This document shows, piece by piece, positions 54,306 through 63,987 of a stretch of DNA of 64,000 nucleotides. The notes beneath the pieces were generated by a model. The model was not told the origin of the DNA. It searched no databases and worked only from the letters and a program-made list of their open reading frames with translations. Origin of the DNA: VXYL01 sp963665195 (GTDB taxonomy: Bacteria; Pseudomonadota; Gammaproteobacteria; Pseudomonadales; Azotimanducaceae); NCBI GenBank assembly GCA_963665195.1, contig OY762070.1, forward strand, positions 1,488,001-1,552,000, written 5' to 3'. Position numbers and translations under genes: made by a program. Positions within the stretch are counted from its first letter, which is position 1. Each line of letters opens with the position of its first letter.

Positions 54306-57300
54306 CTAACGTCCACCCGACGCCGGCCTGCCGCCGGTCACGTCATGCTGGTTGGCGGAGGACGACCCGGCATCCGAGCTCCCGTCAACGTAGTAGCCGC
54401 CATAGCCCTCGCGCTCGAACTCCGTCAGCGCTTGGTTTCCAGCTGAGTCTGCTATGGAGGACCCTGGGGGAACCACAAGACTGTCCTCCGGGAACCAGAT
54501 CTCTCCGTCGTCATCTCGGTCCCCTGACTGCACCACGTACTCGAAGAAAAGCGTATCCCCCGTGCTCCGGTCGGCCACGTATTGAGCACGACGGATTTCG
54601 TCACCCAGCTCCACGCCTATGCTCGGTACTCCTCCGCTGGCATCCACCAAGACATCCTCGTTGAACCGCAAGGTCGCCCAGATGCTCTCGCCGCGGCGGA
54701 ATGTCCGGCCATCTGCGGGCCCGCCTCCCCAGTGTACGCCGGCTACGGCGCGCGGCGCATGAATGTCCGCGAGGCTGCCATCGACTCTGTGCTGGCCTTG
54801 GGCTGGAAGCGCCGGGTGCTCGCCTGTGAGCGAGTCGTCATGGAAGCGGATGCTGTTTGCTGCAATGCTCAGCCCGTCGCCGTCTACGTCACCCGGCGCG
54901 ATGATGTAATAGAAGTAGAAGGTCGCCCCCGAAGCACCGCTGCTGCAACGTTTCGACGAAAAGACGGTCCTGAGCCGCCCCGGCATCCCAGGGGTCTCGA
55001 ACGTCAACTGCAGGCTATGAGGCCACGGCCTGCAGCCGGACTCGCTAGTGGAGAGTTGGATCGCCACGCGCTCGGTCGGCCCGTACGTGTCGGGCTCGCC
55101 GTCGCCATCCTGGTCCCTGATCGGCGTGCTAGTGATCGTCGGCCTCTCAAACCCAACAGCGTCGGTGTCACCGACCCGCAGACGCACAGACTGTGTGCAG
55201 TTGTTGCCGATGGCGGACTCTCCTCGGGCCGGATCGACGCACCCGCCGTAGTAGTAGATGCCCGGAATCGAGGGTGCGGCAAGATGCGTCGTCTCCTGCG
55301 TGCTGGCAGTTGGCGCAAGGCGGCCGATGGTGGCCGTTGCCACCTCAACGTCGTCAGTCGCAATATCCCGGTCCGCAGACTGGTAGTAGCGCAGCGTCGT
55401 TGGGCCGGCCAGTCCGTCGCCCTGATTGCGTACCGTCATGGTCAACGAGAACGAGCCGCCGGGCTCCACCGTGCCGGTGTCGACGGATTCGCCATCGACG
55501 ACTAGATCCGGCGGGACCACTCGAACAACGACAGCGTCGGAGCAATTGTTGTCTGGGTCGGACTCGCCTTGCACGGCATCGATGCAGGCGCCGTAGTAGT
55601 GGGCGCCTTCATTCGGTGCCGAGGCCTCGACAGACAGGCCGGACGCTCCGCCGGCAGGCAACTCCGAGACATGGTCCGTCCCGACACCGGTGTCGATACG
55701 CGAGATGGTGGCGTTGCCGGAGCGGTAGTAGCGCAGCGTCGTCGCCGGCGCAAGTCCCGGCCCCCGGTTGCGTACCGTGACATCCAGCGTGAAAGACGCG
55801 CCGGCCGCGACATCCGATGCGCTGGCGGTGGGAGCGTCCAGGACTAGATCCGAGGGGCCTTGGTCCCCGGGATGGGGCAGCACGATGGCGACGCCGGGCG
55901 AACAGTTGTTGCCCGTGTCGGCCTCCTTCGGGACGGAGTCCACGCAGGCCCCGTAGTAGTAGATCCCGGGCGCCGTGGGGGCCTCGCTGCTCGCGGCATG
56001 CTGGCTTGCGCGGGACGGGTCGATCCCAGGCACGGCGACCGTGCCGACCTCGGTGTCGTCCGTCGAGATCGAGGCGTTGGCCGAGCGGTACAGGCGCAGC
56101 GTGGTAGCTGCCGACGCCAAGCCGCCTCGGTTGCGGACAGTGGCGCTGAAGGCGATCGTCGCGCCGGGCGCGGGCTCCGTCTCGTCGACGGAAGGCTGTC
56201 CGACGATCAGATCCGGCGCTTCGGGGGGCGTCTCGTCGCCGCTTAAGCGACGGTCGAAGATGAGGATGCCATGGTGGGCCGTGCTGACGTAGAGGCGGCG
56301 GTCGTCGGCGCTCGCTGCGAAGCCTGCCGGCACCCCGAAAGGCGGCGGGACTCGATTGGATCGGTCGGCCTGCCAATGACTCACGAAGTCGCTGCCGACG
56401 AGCTCCCCGGCTTCGGCGTCCCACCGCGCCGCGAAAGCCAGATCGGGACAGAAGACGTCCACGGCGACGCCTCGACTGCGGGCGTCCGCGAACACGCACG
56501 CATTCGACTCCCACCGATCCCAGGAGCTCGACAGCGTCGCCAGCCGCTCCGGCTTCGAGGGATCTTCGAGCGCGAACAGGTTGACTTGCTCGCCGCTGTT
56601 GTCGAACACGAACAGGTGCATGTCGTCGTCCGTGATCGCCAAGGGGGCCCGCCTGTGGGGTGCGCTGATCGATGGCGCGACCTCCGTGGAGGTCAGCCGC
56701 CCTGTGTCTAGGTCCCGTTCGTAGACCGTCAAGGCGCTAGGCCGCGCGGCGTACAGGTACCGTCCGTCGTTCGACAGCACTGCGCGGACGATGTAATCCG
56801 CGCTGGTGCTCTCGACGAGGCGGAGACGGCCATCGGCCTCTACGGCGAGCTGGTCGATGGCATAGTCGCCGATCCGATACACGGTCGACCCGTCGGGCGC
56901 GGCCACAAGGTCGTTGCCGCAGGCGCCCGCGTCGCCCGCGGACAGGCTGCCGAGTTCCGCGAGTTCGGGCCCACCTCCGACGCGCCCGAACGAACGCCAG
57001 GCACCGCAGTCGTCGGCGAGCAGCCGGTTCCGCTGGGCGTCCCAAAGGAGGGAGGCGCTGCTGAGATCGAGGTCCGTCGCCAGCGACTGCACGAAACGGA
57101 GCCTGCCCGTCGCCGCACTCGGCTCGAACACCTGAAGGCCGAGTTCGGAGGCCACGTATAGCGCGCTGCTGGTGGCGTTGACGGCCACCATGCTGCCGGG
57201 CGAACGGATCTGGACGGGAATCCCAGTCGAGTCCGGGAAGCCGTCGGCCAGCCGTCCGGCATAGCCCAGCCAGCCCGGATCGTCCGCCTCGTCCCATCGG

Positions 57301-60300
57301 AGGGTGAACTCGCCGCCCGTTCCCGCACCCTTGACGCCCAGCGCGATCTTGTAGCGTGCGCCTGCTTTGGCGCGGAAGACCACCTCGTCTTCGGCGCGCT
57401 GCCAGTGGCTGGACGCGACGATGTCGAGGCCCCCGAACCCGTCGGCGGCCGGCCGGTGGACGGTCAACGCCCAAGGACCTCCGTCGCCCTCCGCGGCGAA
57501 GCGCACCCAGCCGGAGGCGGGCGCTTCGTAGGTCCACCAAAGCGTCGCCCTGCCGAGAATTCCGCTGCGCTCGCCCCTCCCGCTGGTCGCGAAGGCGGTC
57601 GAACTGGTGGCCATAGAGCCAGCTGCGCCCGCAAGCGCCGCCGCGCCGGCGGCCTCGTCGTTGGCCGGGGTCGCGCCCCAGACCAGCTTTCCGGATGCCT
57701 CCCAAGACTCGTACGCCGCCGCATGTCCGTTGCCGAGACCGGCCGCGATCAAGTAGCGTTCCCCCGCGGTCGTATCGAGCAGAAACTCGAACGGCGCCCC
57801 GGGTCCGGACTCCGCCACCAGTTCAAGATCCCGCAGGCTCTGCCCCTTGAACATCGTCAGGCGCAGCTTCGGGTAGCTCGGGACAACCTCGCCTTGGTCC
57901 GCAATGCGCCAGGTGTGGAGGCCGTCCCGCGGCGCGTCCCAGGACCACCACTTCGTGCGCACGCCGGTCTCCGGCGGCTCTCCGGGTTCGACCGTTGCTT
58001 GGCCATCCACGTCGACGACCTGCTCGGCCAAGCCCGCATCGATCGCTTGGGCGCCGGCGAACGCGTCGTTGCCCAGGTCCGCATGTTCCTCCTTTCCCCA
58101 CTCCAGCGTGTACCGCTGCCCCGAGCTCGCGCCGCCGCGTTCGGCGACGGCGATGCGGTACTCCCTGGCTTCGGCGGCCGGGAAGAAAATGGATCCATCG
58201 GGTGGACCGCTCACAAGGCGCAAGGCGTCGATGCGCCCGCCCTCGAACGCCATCACCACCCCGTGCCGGGTTGAGAACCACCAATGCCCATCGGCGGGCG
58301 CGGTCCAACGAAACCAGGTGGTGCCGGCCAGGCCGCCAACCGACTCGCCCGGCTGCAAAGTCGCTCCGGCGGTCGTGCCGTCGATGGTTCCCGATTCGCC
58401 GTCGAGCGCGACGGCGTCGGCGAAGTCGTCATTGGCCGGGCGCGTGGCCGGCGACCAGCGGAGGTGCATCCGGGTGCCGCCACTGGAACTGGCGATGCGG
58501 AGCCGGTAGACGTGCCCCTTCGCCGCGAAGAACGTCGCGCCCGATTCCCCGGACGCGACTTCCCGCAGTGCCGCGACTTCGCTGCCGAGGAATATCTGGA
58601 TGCGGTCGTTTCGGACAACGTCGAGACGGTCGTTTTCGGGAGCGGAAACCCATACCCGGAATGGGCCGTCGGCTGGCGCTGTCCAGGCGAACCAGACCGA
58701 GCCGGCCGGTCGCCCCGTCCAGTGGTCGAACGGCGGTTCCCCCGGTTCGGGCGTCGCCGCCAGCAGGTCCACGGCGACCGAGCCCTCCGGTCCCCCGATG
58801 CCGGTCGCGGCGATGAAGTCGTCGTTTGCCGGTTGCCGAGGTGCAGCTGCGTCATCCGGCAGCGTCCCGATGCTGACCGGAGTCGAACTGGCGCGGGCGT
58901 TCCAAGCGCTGGCCGTGAGGTGCAGGCGAGCGCCGCGGACGGTGCCGGGACCGTCCCAAGTAGCGACTCGGAGCGAGACCGTTCGGCGGTCGCCCGCGGC
59001 CAGTTCGCCAATCGGAATAGATGAGCCAAGACCAATGCGTTCGTGCTCCGCCGCAAGGCCACCCTGGGTCGTGACCGTTGCACCCTCGATGCCGAGGAGC
59101 TGCCCGCAGGTCGGCGAGCCCTCGATGCTGCGGCAGTCGATGTGCAGCCGCGTTCCGGCGGCGACGTACCCGTCCGTCGTCAACGTCAGCGTCAGGTCGT
59201 GCTCTCCTTCCCCGCCTGGCAGCAGCGCTTGGTCCGCTTCGACCGCCACGGTTGGCGTCGACGGTCCGCGCACGACCGTCCATGCCACTGCCGCGCGCGG
59301 GGGCGCCGTGTAGACGCGGTGCGCCAGCACCTTGGCGCGGTACGTGCCGGGTTCCGGGTTTCGGACGATGATCCACTCCACGTTGTCCACCCGGGACCGG
59401 GAGGCGTACTCGCCGCAGGCCTCAGCGGCGCAGTCGCGGTCGCGGTCGAGCCACAGGTCCAAGTCGTTGAACACCGTGCTCGCTACGGTGTCGGCGGGCG
59501 GCTCGTCCCAGGTCATGACCACGTCCAGGCGGCTGGCCCCGGCCGGCACGCGGATGTCGTGGTGGGCGTACTCGCCGTTGGCAAGCTCCGCCGTGCCGCT
59601 GCCGCTGGCCCAACCGTCCTGGCGGTTGCGGCTCAGCGCCGCGGTCCGCGCCGAGACCTTGCCCATTCCGAACCTCGCCTGAAGTGGCCCCGGACCGGCC
59701 GTGTTGTCCAGCGGGAACCCCGCGCCGTCCGCCAGCCAGGCATCGGGCCGAATCGCGCTCGCCATGAGCCGGGCCCGTGCCAACGCTGGCTGCTCCTTGT
59801 GCGCCGGCACGGCGTCCATCAGCAGCGCGGCGACACCGGCCACCGCCGGCGACGCCATGCTCGTGCCGCTGAAGCTGAGGTAGCCGCCGCTGCTGCCGTC
59901 GCCTTCGGACGAGAAGAGATCGACGCCGGTTCCCACGACGTTGGGTGCCAGCCGGCCGTCGGCGGTGGGCCCATGGCTGCTGAACGACGCCAAGGTGCCG
60001 TCGTCCATCGCCGCGCCGACGGCCAGCGAGTTCTTCGCCGCGCCGTAGTTCGAGAAGCCGTTGATGTCCGCGTTCGATTGCGCCACCACGTAGAGCTGGC
60101 GATGGGACCAGACCGTCGAGTCGAGCTTGCGCGCGCCGGCGTCGCGCCCCTTGAAGATGCGCGCTGTCGCGCTCAGGCTCATGTTGACGATCAGCGGCTT
60201 CGCGGGCTCCGACATGCGGCCGTTGTCGCTGCAGCGGGAGCTGGTGGCCAAGTAGTCCATTCCCTGCGCGATGCTGTCTCCCCAACCGAACCCGTACGTG

Positions 60301-61568
60301 TCGAGCACCTTGGCGAAGCGGATGTGGCGCACGCCCGGCGCCATGCCCGCGTAGCGCGGCTGGACGAAACCGTTTCCGGCGACGGTTCCGGTCACGTGCG
60401 TGCCGTGCATGCCCGCGTCGATCCACAGGTCCTCGTCCTCGATCAATGGCCCAACGGGGCCGAACCAGCCCGAGTTGTACGCGAAGTTGGCGCCGCAGAT
60501 GCTCTCGCGGTGGGAGGCGATGTCCAAGTGGTTGATGTTCAGGCCGGTGTCCATCACCGCGATCGGCACCGACGCGCCGGCGAAACCGGCCCAGACGCCC
60601 CGCGCGCTGTCGTAGGCGCGCATGGCATCGGCGCCCATGGCGGGCACGGCGGTGTCGTGGGCGGTCTGGACGATCCTGATGGGCTCGATCGCCTGCACGA
60701 AGTCGGCGGCCGCCAATGCCGCGACCGCATCCGCATCCACGTTCGCCCGGTAGATGCGCAACGCCGGATCGTAGCCGCCGACCACGGCGCCCAGCGCCTC
60801 CATGGCCGCGCGCCATCGACCGTCCGGGTCGTCCGCCATCAGCGTGATGTACGCCGGCACTTGAACGAGCGGGCCGGCTGTCGGACTGTCGGCGAATGCC
60901 TCCCGCTTCAGCCGCGGCGGGGTGGCGCCGACGCTATCGACGGCCTCCAAGCCCGCTATCGCCAGCAGGCGGTCGGCGTCGGCAGGGAGACGCGCTCGGA
61001 GCATGCGCCCGGAAGCGCCGACGACTTCCGCGCCGGTGCCGGCAAGGGCCAGGGCGAGATCGGCGGGCCGGGAGTGGGCGGCGAGGCGAATCCAGCCGAA
61101 CGACCAGTCCCGCCCGGCAGCTTCCGCTTGGCGCGACAGCTGCTGCACGGCGCCGGGCAAGTCGAGCCAGCTCGGCCGAAGCTCGGCGTCGGTCAGGTCG
61201 GTCAGGTCGGCGGGCGGTTCCGACATTCGAGCCTTGGCCATCGCGCCGTGGTGGACGACGAACGTGTAGCCGTCGGGTGGTTCCGGTGGGGCGACCGGGA
61301 GGGGCGGCGCCATCGCGGCGCGCCTTGGGATGTTCGGGGGTGCCTCGCTCGCGACGGGTGGCAGCCCCTGCTCGCTCTCCAGTGCGATCCGCGCCTTGGC
61401 GGCCGCGATGATCTCCCCATGCGACGGGGTGGCGGAGCGGTCGGCGGACTCGTGGGACGGCATGTGCGCCAGTCGCAGGAGGATTGCGAGCGCGAGCACT
61501 GCGGACAGTCCTACGACGGCTACGAGCCAGCGGGGCACCCGAGCGACTTCCGTATTGACGCGGGGCAT
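54306..61568 (-). CDS. Giant membrane-anchored S8 peptidase with PPC-like, propeller and CARDB domains
   Basis: 2420 residues. A single N-terminal membrane segment (about 13-34) follows a short cytoplasmic start. The S8 domain has D340 (VMDTGLNINHLD), H388 (MHGTHVTGTVAG), N499 and S570 (SGTSMASPAVAG). Then come four PPC-like domains (ANDDFADAVALDGESG type, each with WF.WTAPADG), a beta-propeller-like region (about 1450-1750), three CARDB repeats (LVVDGESVDTGTVEPGGSFS, NRG, IYYYGACVD), and C-terminal Ig-like domains rich in DxDGDG loops. It is probably surface-exposed and calcium-stabilised, degrading or binding host or environmental protein. It sits between yceD and maf, where other gammaproteobacteria have no gene. 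Confidence 0.9.
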   Translation of the reverse strand: MPRVNTEVARVPRWLVAVVGLSAVLALAILLRLAHMPSHESADRSATPSHGEIIAAAKARIALESEQGLPPVASEAPPNIPRRAAMAPPLPVAPPEPPDGYTFVVHHGAMAKARMSEPPADLTDLTDAELRPSWLDLPGAVQQLSRQAEAAGRDWSFGWIRLAAHSRPADLALALAGTGAEVVGASGRMLRARLPADADRLLAIAGLEAVDSVGATPPRLKREAFADSPTAGPLVQVPAYITLMADDPDGRWRAAMEALGAVVGGYDPALRIYRANVDADAVAALAAADFVQAIEPIRIVQTAHDTAVPAMGADAMRAYDSARGVWAGFAGASVPIAVMDTGLNINHLDIASHRESICGANFAYNSGWFGPVGPLIEDEDLWIDAGMHGTHVTGTVAGNGFVQPRYAGMAPGVRHIRFAKVLDTYGFGWGDSIAQGMDYLATSSRCSDNGRMSEPAKPLIVNMSLSATARIFKGRDAGARKLDSTVWSHRQLYVVAQSNADINGFSNYGAAKNSLAVGAAMDDGTLASFSSHGPTADGRLAPNVVGTGVDLFSSEGDGSSGGYLSFSGTSMASPAVAGVAALLMDAVPAHKEQPALARARLMASAIRPDAWLADGAGFPLDNTAGPGPLQARFGMGKVSARTAALSRNRQDGWASGSGTAELANGEYAHHDIRVPAGASRLDVVMTWDEPPADTVASTVFNDLDLWLDRDRDCAAEACGEYASRSRVDNVEWIIVRNPEPGTYRAKVLAHRVYTAPPRAAVAWTVVRGPSTPTVAVEADQALLPGGEGEHDLTLTLTTDGYVAAGTRLHIDCRSIEGSPTCGQLLGIEGATVTTQGGLAAEHERIGLGSSIPIGELAAGDRRTVSLRVATWDGPGTVRGARLHLTASAWNARASSTPVSIGTLPDDAAAPRQPANDDFIAATGIGGPEGSVAVDLLAATPEPGEPPFDHWTGRPAGSVWFAWTAPADGPFRVWVSAPENDRLDVVRNDRIQIFLGSEVAALREVASGESGATFFAAKGHVYRLRIASSSGGTRMHLRWSPATRPANDDFADAVALDGESGTIDGTTAGATLQPGESVGGLAGTTWFRWTAPADGHWWFSTRHGVVMAFEGGRIDALRLVSGPPDGSIFFPAAEAREYRIAVAERGGASSGQRYTLEWGKEEHADLGNDAFAGAQAIDAGLAEQVVDVDGQATVEPGEPPETGVRTKWWSWDAPRDGLHTWRIADQGEVVPSYPKLRLTMFKGQSLRDLELVAESGPGAPFEFLLDTTAGERYLIAAGLGNGHAAAYESWEASGKLVWGATPANDEAAGAAALAGAAGSMATSSTAFATSGRGERSGILGRATLWWTYEAPASGWVRFAAEGDGGPWALTVHRPAADGFGGLDIVASSHWQRAEDEVVFRAKAGARYKIALGVKGAGTGGEFTLRWDEADDPGWLGYAGRLADGFPDSTGIPVQIRSPGSMVAVNATSSALYVASELGLQVFEPSAATGRLRFVQSLATDLDLSSASLLWDAQRNRLLADDCGAWRSFGRVGGGPELAELGSLSAGDAGACGNDLVAAPDGSTVYRIGDYAIDQLAVEADGRLRLVESTSADYIVRAVLSNDGRYLYAARPSALTVYERDLDTGRLTSTEVAPSISAPHRRAPLAITDDDMHLFVFDNSGEQVNLFALEDPSKPERLATLSSSWDRWESNACVFADARSRGVAVDVFCPDLAFAARWDAEAGELVGSDFVSHWQADRSNRVPPPFGVPAGFAASADDRRLYVSTAHHGILIFDRRLSGDETPPEAPDLIVGQPSVDETEPAPGATIAFSATVRNRGGLASAATTLRLYRSANASISTDDTEVGTVAVPGIDPSRASQHAASSEAPTAPGIYYYGACVDSVPKEADTGNNCSPGVAIVLPHPGDQGPSDLVLDAPTASASDVAAGASFTLDVTVRNRGPGLAPATTLRYYRSGNATISRIDTGVGTDHVSELPAGGASGLSVEASAPNEGAHYYGACIDAVQGESDPDNNCSDAVVVRVVPPDLVVDGESVDTGTVEPGGSFSLTMTVRNQGDGLAGPTTLRYYQSADRDIATDDVEVATATIGRLAPTASTQETTHLAAPSIPGIYYYGGCVDPARGESAIGNNCTQSVRLRVGDTDAVGFERPTITSTPIRDQDGDGEPDTYGPTERVAIQLSTSESGCRPWPHSLQLTFETPGMPGRLRTVFSSKRCSSGASGATFYFYYIIAPGDVDGDGLSIAANSIRFHDDSLTGEHPALPAQGQHRVDGSLADIHAPRAVAGVHWGGGPADGRTFRRGESIWATLRFNEDVLVDASGGVPSIGVELGDEIRRAQYVADRSTGDTLFFEYVVQSGDRDDDGEIWFPEDSLVVPPGSSIADSAGNQALTEFEREGYGGYYVDGSSDAGSSSANQHDVTGGRPASGGR

Positions 61569-62031
61569 CCTAGTGGGCGTTCAAGCGTCGGTGGGCGTCG
61601 CCAGCACCAGGCGGGACTCCCCCGCGAAACGACCTACGCACGAGCGATCCAGCTGATGGCCAAGTTGACGTGCAACATACATGGTTTGCAGCACAGGCAC
61701 CACCTGTCGTACTCGCCCAACATAATGTGAGGGCGAACGGAAGGGCCTATTCCAGCCTGAAGCGAGCGTGGCCGCGTCCGGCGATGGGGTGGTGATCGTG
61801 GACATCCAGACGCGGCAGCTACGCACCCATCGAGCACCGACCGCTTGCGGTCGGCCTTCGGGTCTTCGTCGAAGGGCAACGAGGCCGTAGACTTCCAGCC
61901 GCAGGATGCTGTACATGACCCGGCACGGGCGGGGCAAGGCCCGCCCTACGGCGCTTCGGTACCGCGCACGGGGCGTGTACAGTGCGCGACGCTCACGATG
62001 CGTCCTACGCACTTCGAGAAGGACCCGACTG
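61569..62031 (+). other. Intergenic region between the giant peptidase and maf
   Basis: 463 bases with no credible gene. It holds a REP-like hairpin (61927-61946) and the maf ribosome binding site. A short minus-strand open stretch (YSILRLEVYGLVAL) has no recognisable relative. Promoters for both divergent genes must lie here, but none is clear. Confidence 0.45.
61927..61946. repeat. REP-like GC hairpin
   Basis: GGGCGGG-GCAAGG-CCCGCCC followed by TACG. Short elements of this form (GGGCGGGCCTTGCCCCGCCC) recur in intergenic spaces of many proteobacteria. Only one copy was noticed in this window. Confidence 0.4.
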
Positions 62032-62619
62032 ATGCCGCAACCGCCACTCGTCCTCGCATCGTCGTCGCGCTATCGGCGCGAGCTGCTGGAGCGCTTCGGG
62101 ATGGCGTTCGAGGTGGACTCGCCCGCCGTTGACGAGACGCCGCAGGCCGGCGAGACGCCGCGCGACATGGCGCTGCGGCTGGCCGTCGCCAAGGCGCGGG
62201 CGGTAGCGGCGCGCCACGCTGGGGCGCTGGTCATCGGCTCGGACCAGGCCGCGGCCATGGGCGGCAAGCCGCTCGGCAAACCGGGAACGGCGGCCCGCGC
62301 CGTCGCCCAGCTGCTCGCGTTCGGCGGGCGCAGCGTGGACTTCTTCACCGCGGTCGTCCTGCTGCACGAGCCGAGCGGGCGCCTGCAGACCCATGTCGAT
62401 CGGACGCGGGCGCGCTTTCGCCGCAATACCGAGCGCGAGATCGAGCGCTACGTGGCGGCGGACAATCCGCTCGACTGCGCCGGCGGCATCAAGTTCGAGG
62501 CGCGCGGCACGCTGCTGCTCGACGGCGTGGAGACGCAGGACCCCAGCGCCGGCATCGGCCTGCCGCTCATTCGCCTGGGCGCGATGCTGCGCGCCGAGGG
62601 CGTCAATCCGCTGGCTTGA
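62032..62619 (+). CDS. maf: Maf/YceF nucleoside-triphosphate pyrophosphatase
   Basis: 195 residues. It opens PPLVLASSSRYRRELLERFG, then VDETPQAGETPRDMALRLAV, VIGSDQAA and PLGKPGT, the Maf fold. By position (next to rluC and yceD) it is the YceF type, acting on 7-methyl-GTP or similar modified nucleotides. The ATG at 62032 has GAGAAGGA upstream. Its 3' end overlaps the convergent rluC by 17 bases. Confidence 0.95.
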   Translation: MPQPPLVLASSSRYRRELLERFGMAFEVDSPAVDETPQAGETPRDMALRLAVAKARAVAARHAGALVIGSDQAAAMGGKPLGKPGTAARAVAQLLAFGGRSVDFFTAVVLLHEPSGRLQTHVDRTRARFRRNTEREIERYVAADNPLDCAGGIKFEARGTLLLDGVETQDPSAGIGLPLIRLGAMLRAEGVNPLA

Positions 62620-63502
62620 AGCGCTCGAACGCCTCGGGCAGCGGCGCCTCGAAGCGTAGCGATCGACCGTCCAGCACCAGCCGCAGCCGGCTGGCGTGGA
62701 GCATCAGTCGCGGCGCGGCGAGGGCCCCATAGCGCACCCCGTATTTGTCGTCGCCGAGCACCGGATGCCCGCTCGCCGCGGCATGGACGCGGATCTGGTG
62801 CGTGCGGCCGGTCTTCGGAAACGCCGCGAGCCAGGTGGCCGGCAGCGCCAGCCGCGCGACGACCTCGAAGTCCGTACGCGCCACCTCGCCGTCGCCGGCC
62901 ACCCGCACGCGCCGCTCGCCGCTCGGCAGCGCGTAGCGTTGGAGCGGCGCATCCACGCGGCGCAGCTTCGCGGGCCAGGTGCCGGCCACCACCACCTCGT
63001 AGCGCTTGCCGACGGCCTGACTGCGGAAGGCGTCGTGCAGCTTGAGCAGCGTGCGGCGGTTCTTGGCCAGCATGAGGCAGCCCGAGGTGTCGCGGTCCAG
63101 CCGATGCGCGAGCTCCACCCGCGGATGCGTCTGCCGCAGCGCCTCGACGACGCCGAACGACACGCCGCTGCCGCCATGCACGGCGCGGCCGCTCGGCTTG
63201 TCGATCACCAGGAGGTCGTCGTCCTCGTACAGGACGCGCTGTAGCAGCGCCTCGGCGGCGCTCTTGGGCGGCGGCGCCTCGTCCGAGCCGCTGCGCCGAT
63301 GCGGCGGGATGCGCACCCGGTCGCCGCGCACCAGGCGCTGGCCCGGCTTGCAGCGGCCACCGTTGACGCGCACCTCGCCGCGCCGCAGCATCCGGTAGAC
63401 GCGGGGGCGCGGCACGCCCTTCAGAGCGCCGAGCAGGAAGTTGTCGAGCCGCTGGCCGTCCTCGGCGTCGACTTCGACGATGCGGGCCTTGTATGCGTCC
63501 AT
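62603..63502 (-). CDS. rluC: 23S rRNA pseudouridine synthase RluC
   Basis: 299 residues: S4 RNA-binding domain (DGQRLDNFLLGALKGVPR then GEVRVNGGRCKPGQRL) and the RluA-type catalytic domain with the active-site Asp in LAHRLDRDTSGCLML. It converts U955, U2504 and U2580 (E. coli numbering) of 23S rRNA. The ATG at 63502 gives the normal N-terminus; a TTG 16 codons earlier is less likely. Divergent from rne, convergent with maf, exactly as in E. coli. Confidence 0.95.
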   Translation of the reverse strand: MDAYKARIVEVDAEDGQRLDNFLLGALKGVPRPRVYRMLRRGEVRVNGGRCKPGQRLVRGDRVRIPPHRRSGSDEAPPPKSAAEALLQRVLYEDDDLLVIDKPSGRAVHGGSGVSFGVVEALRQTHPRVELAHRLDRDTSGCLMLAKNRRTLLKLHDAFRSQAVGKRYEVVVAGTWPAKLRRVDAPLQRYALPSGERRVRVAGDGEVARTDFEVVARLALPATWLAAFPKTGRTHQIRVHAAASGHPVLGDDKYGVRYGALAAPRLMLHASRLRLVLDGRSLRFEAPLPEAFERFKPAD

Positions 63503-63533
63503 GGGCAGGCGGTCGAGGCGTCGAATAAGCTGT

Positions 63534-63563
63534 TTGTGGATGCGGCGCAAGCTGTGCTAAGGT
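63534..63563 (+). promoter_or_regulatory. Probable rne promoter
   Basis: -35 TTGTGG (63534-63539), 18-nt spacer, extended -10 TGC-TAAGGT (TAAGGT at 63558-63563). Transcription from about 63570 would give a leader of about 418 nt before the rne ATG, like the long regulatory rne leader of E. coli. Confidence 0.5.
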
Positions 63564-63987
63564 GCGCCGCGCGCGGCGGCAGGGCAACCGGCCCGCCGCT
63601 GCGCCGAACCTCGCAACTGAACCGAAGAGTAAACCACTCACGTCTCGGAGCGCGAACATCGTCGAACCACGCGCCGGTGAAGACCACCGGCGCCGGAGCG
63701 CCACCGCATCGCCCTGACCATGACCTCAAGAACGCTCAGCCTAGGCGTCAACGAGATACTTGCCGCAGCCGCCGCGCCGATTCCCGCGCCGCCGCTCGCC
63801 TTGCAGCAGCTTGCCAGCGCGCAAGCCGCGGCATCCGTGCCATGGACGGGCACTGCCGAGCTCGCGAAGAGCTTGCCGCAGTCGGCTCATTGCCGCACGC
63901 CGCTTCCCGCCGCCAGCGCCCCGCGCGCCGGCGATCCCTGGACGACATCCATCGCGCTCGGAGCCGTTGCCACAACGGAACCGAACC
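63564..63987 (+). other. Long 5' leader of rne
   Basis: About 420 GC-rich bases without a credible gene between the promoter and the rne start. In E. coli the structured rne 5'UTR is cleaved by RNase E itself, which sets its own level; the same role is likely here by position. A short open frame from about 63719 (MTSRTLSLGVNEIL) is low in complexity and not called. Confidence 0.45.

Noticed and set aside
59043..61730. Plus-strand open frame of about 895 codons
   Set aside because: Antisense of the giant S8 peptidase, rich in RRHV-type low-complexity sequence.
63719..63987. Open frame starting MTSRTLSLGVNEIL upstream of rne
   Set aside because: Ala/Pro-rich translation with no homology; better explained as the rne leader.
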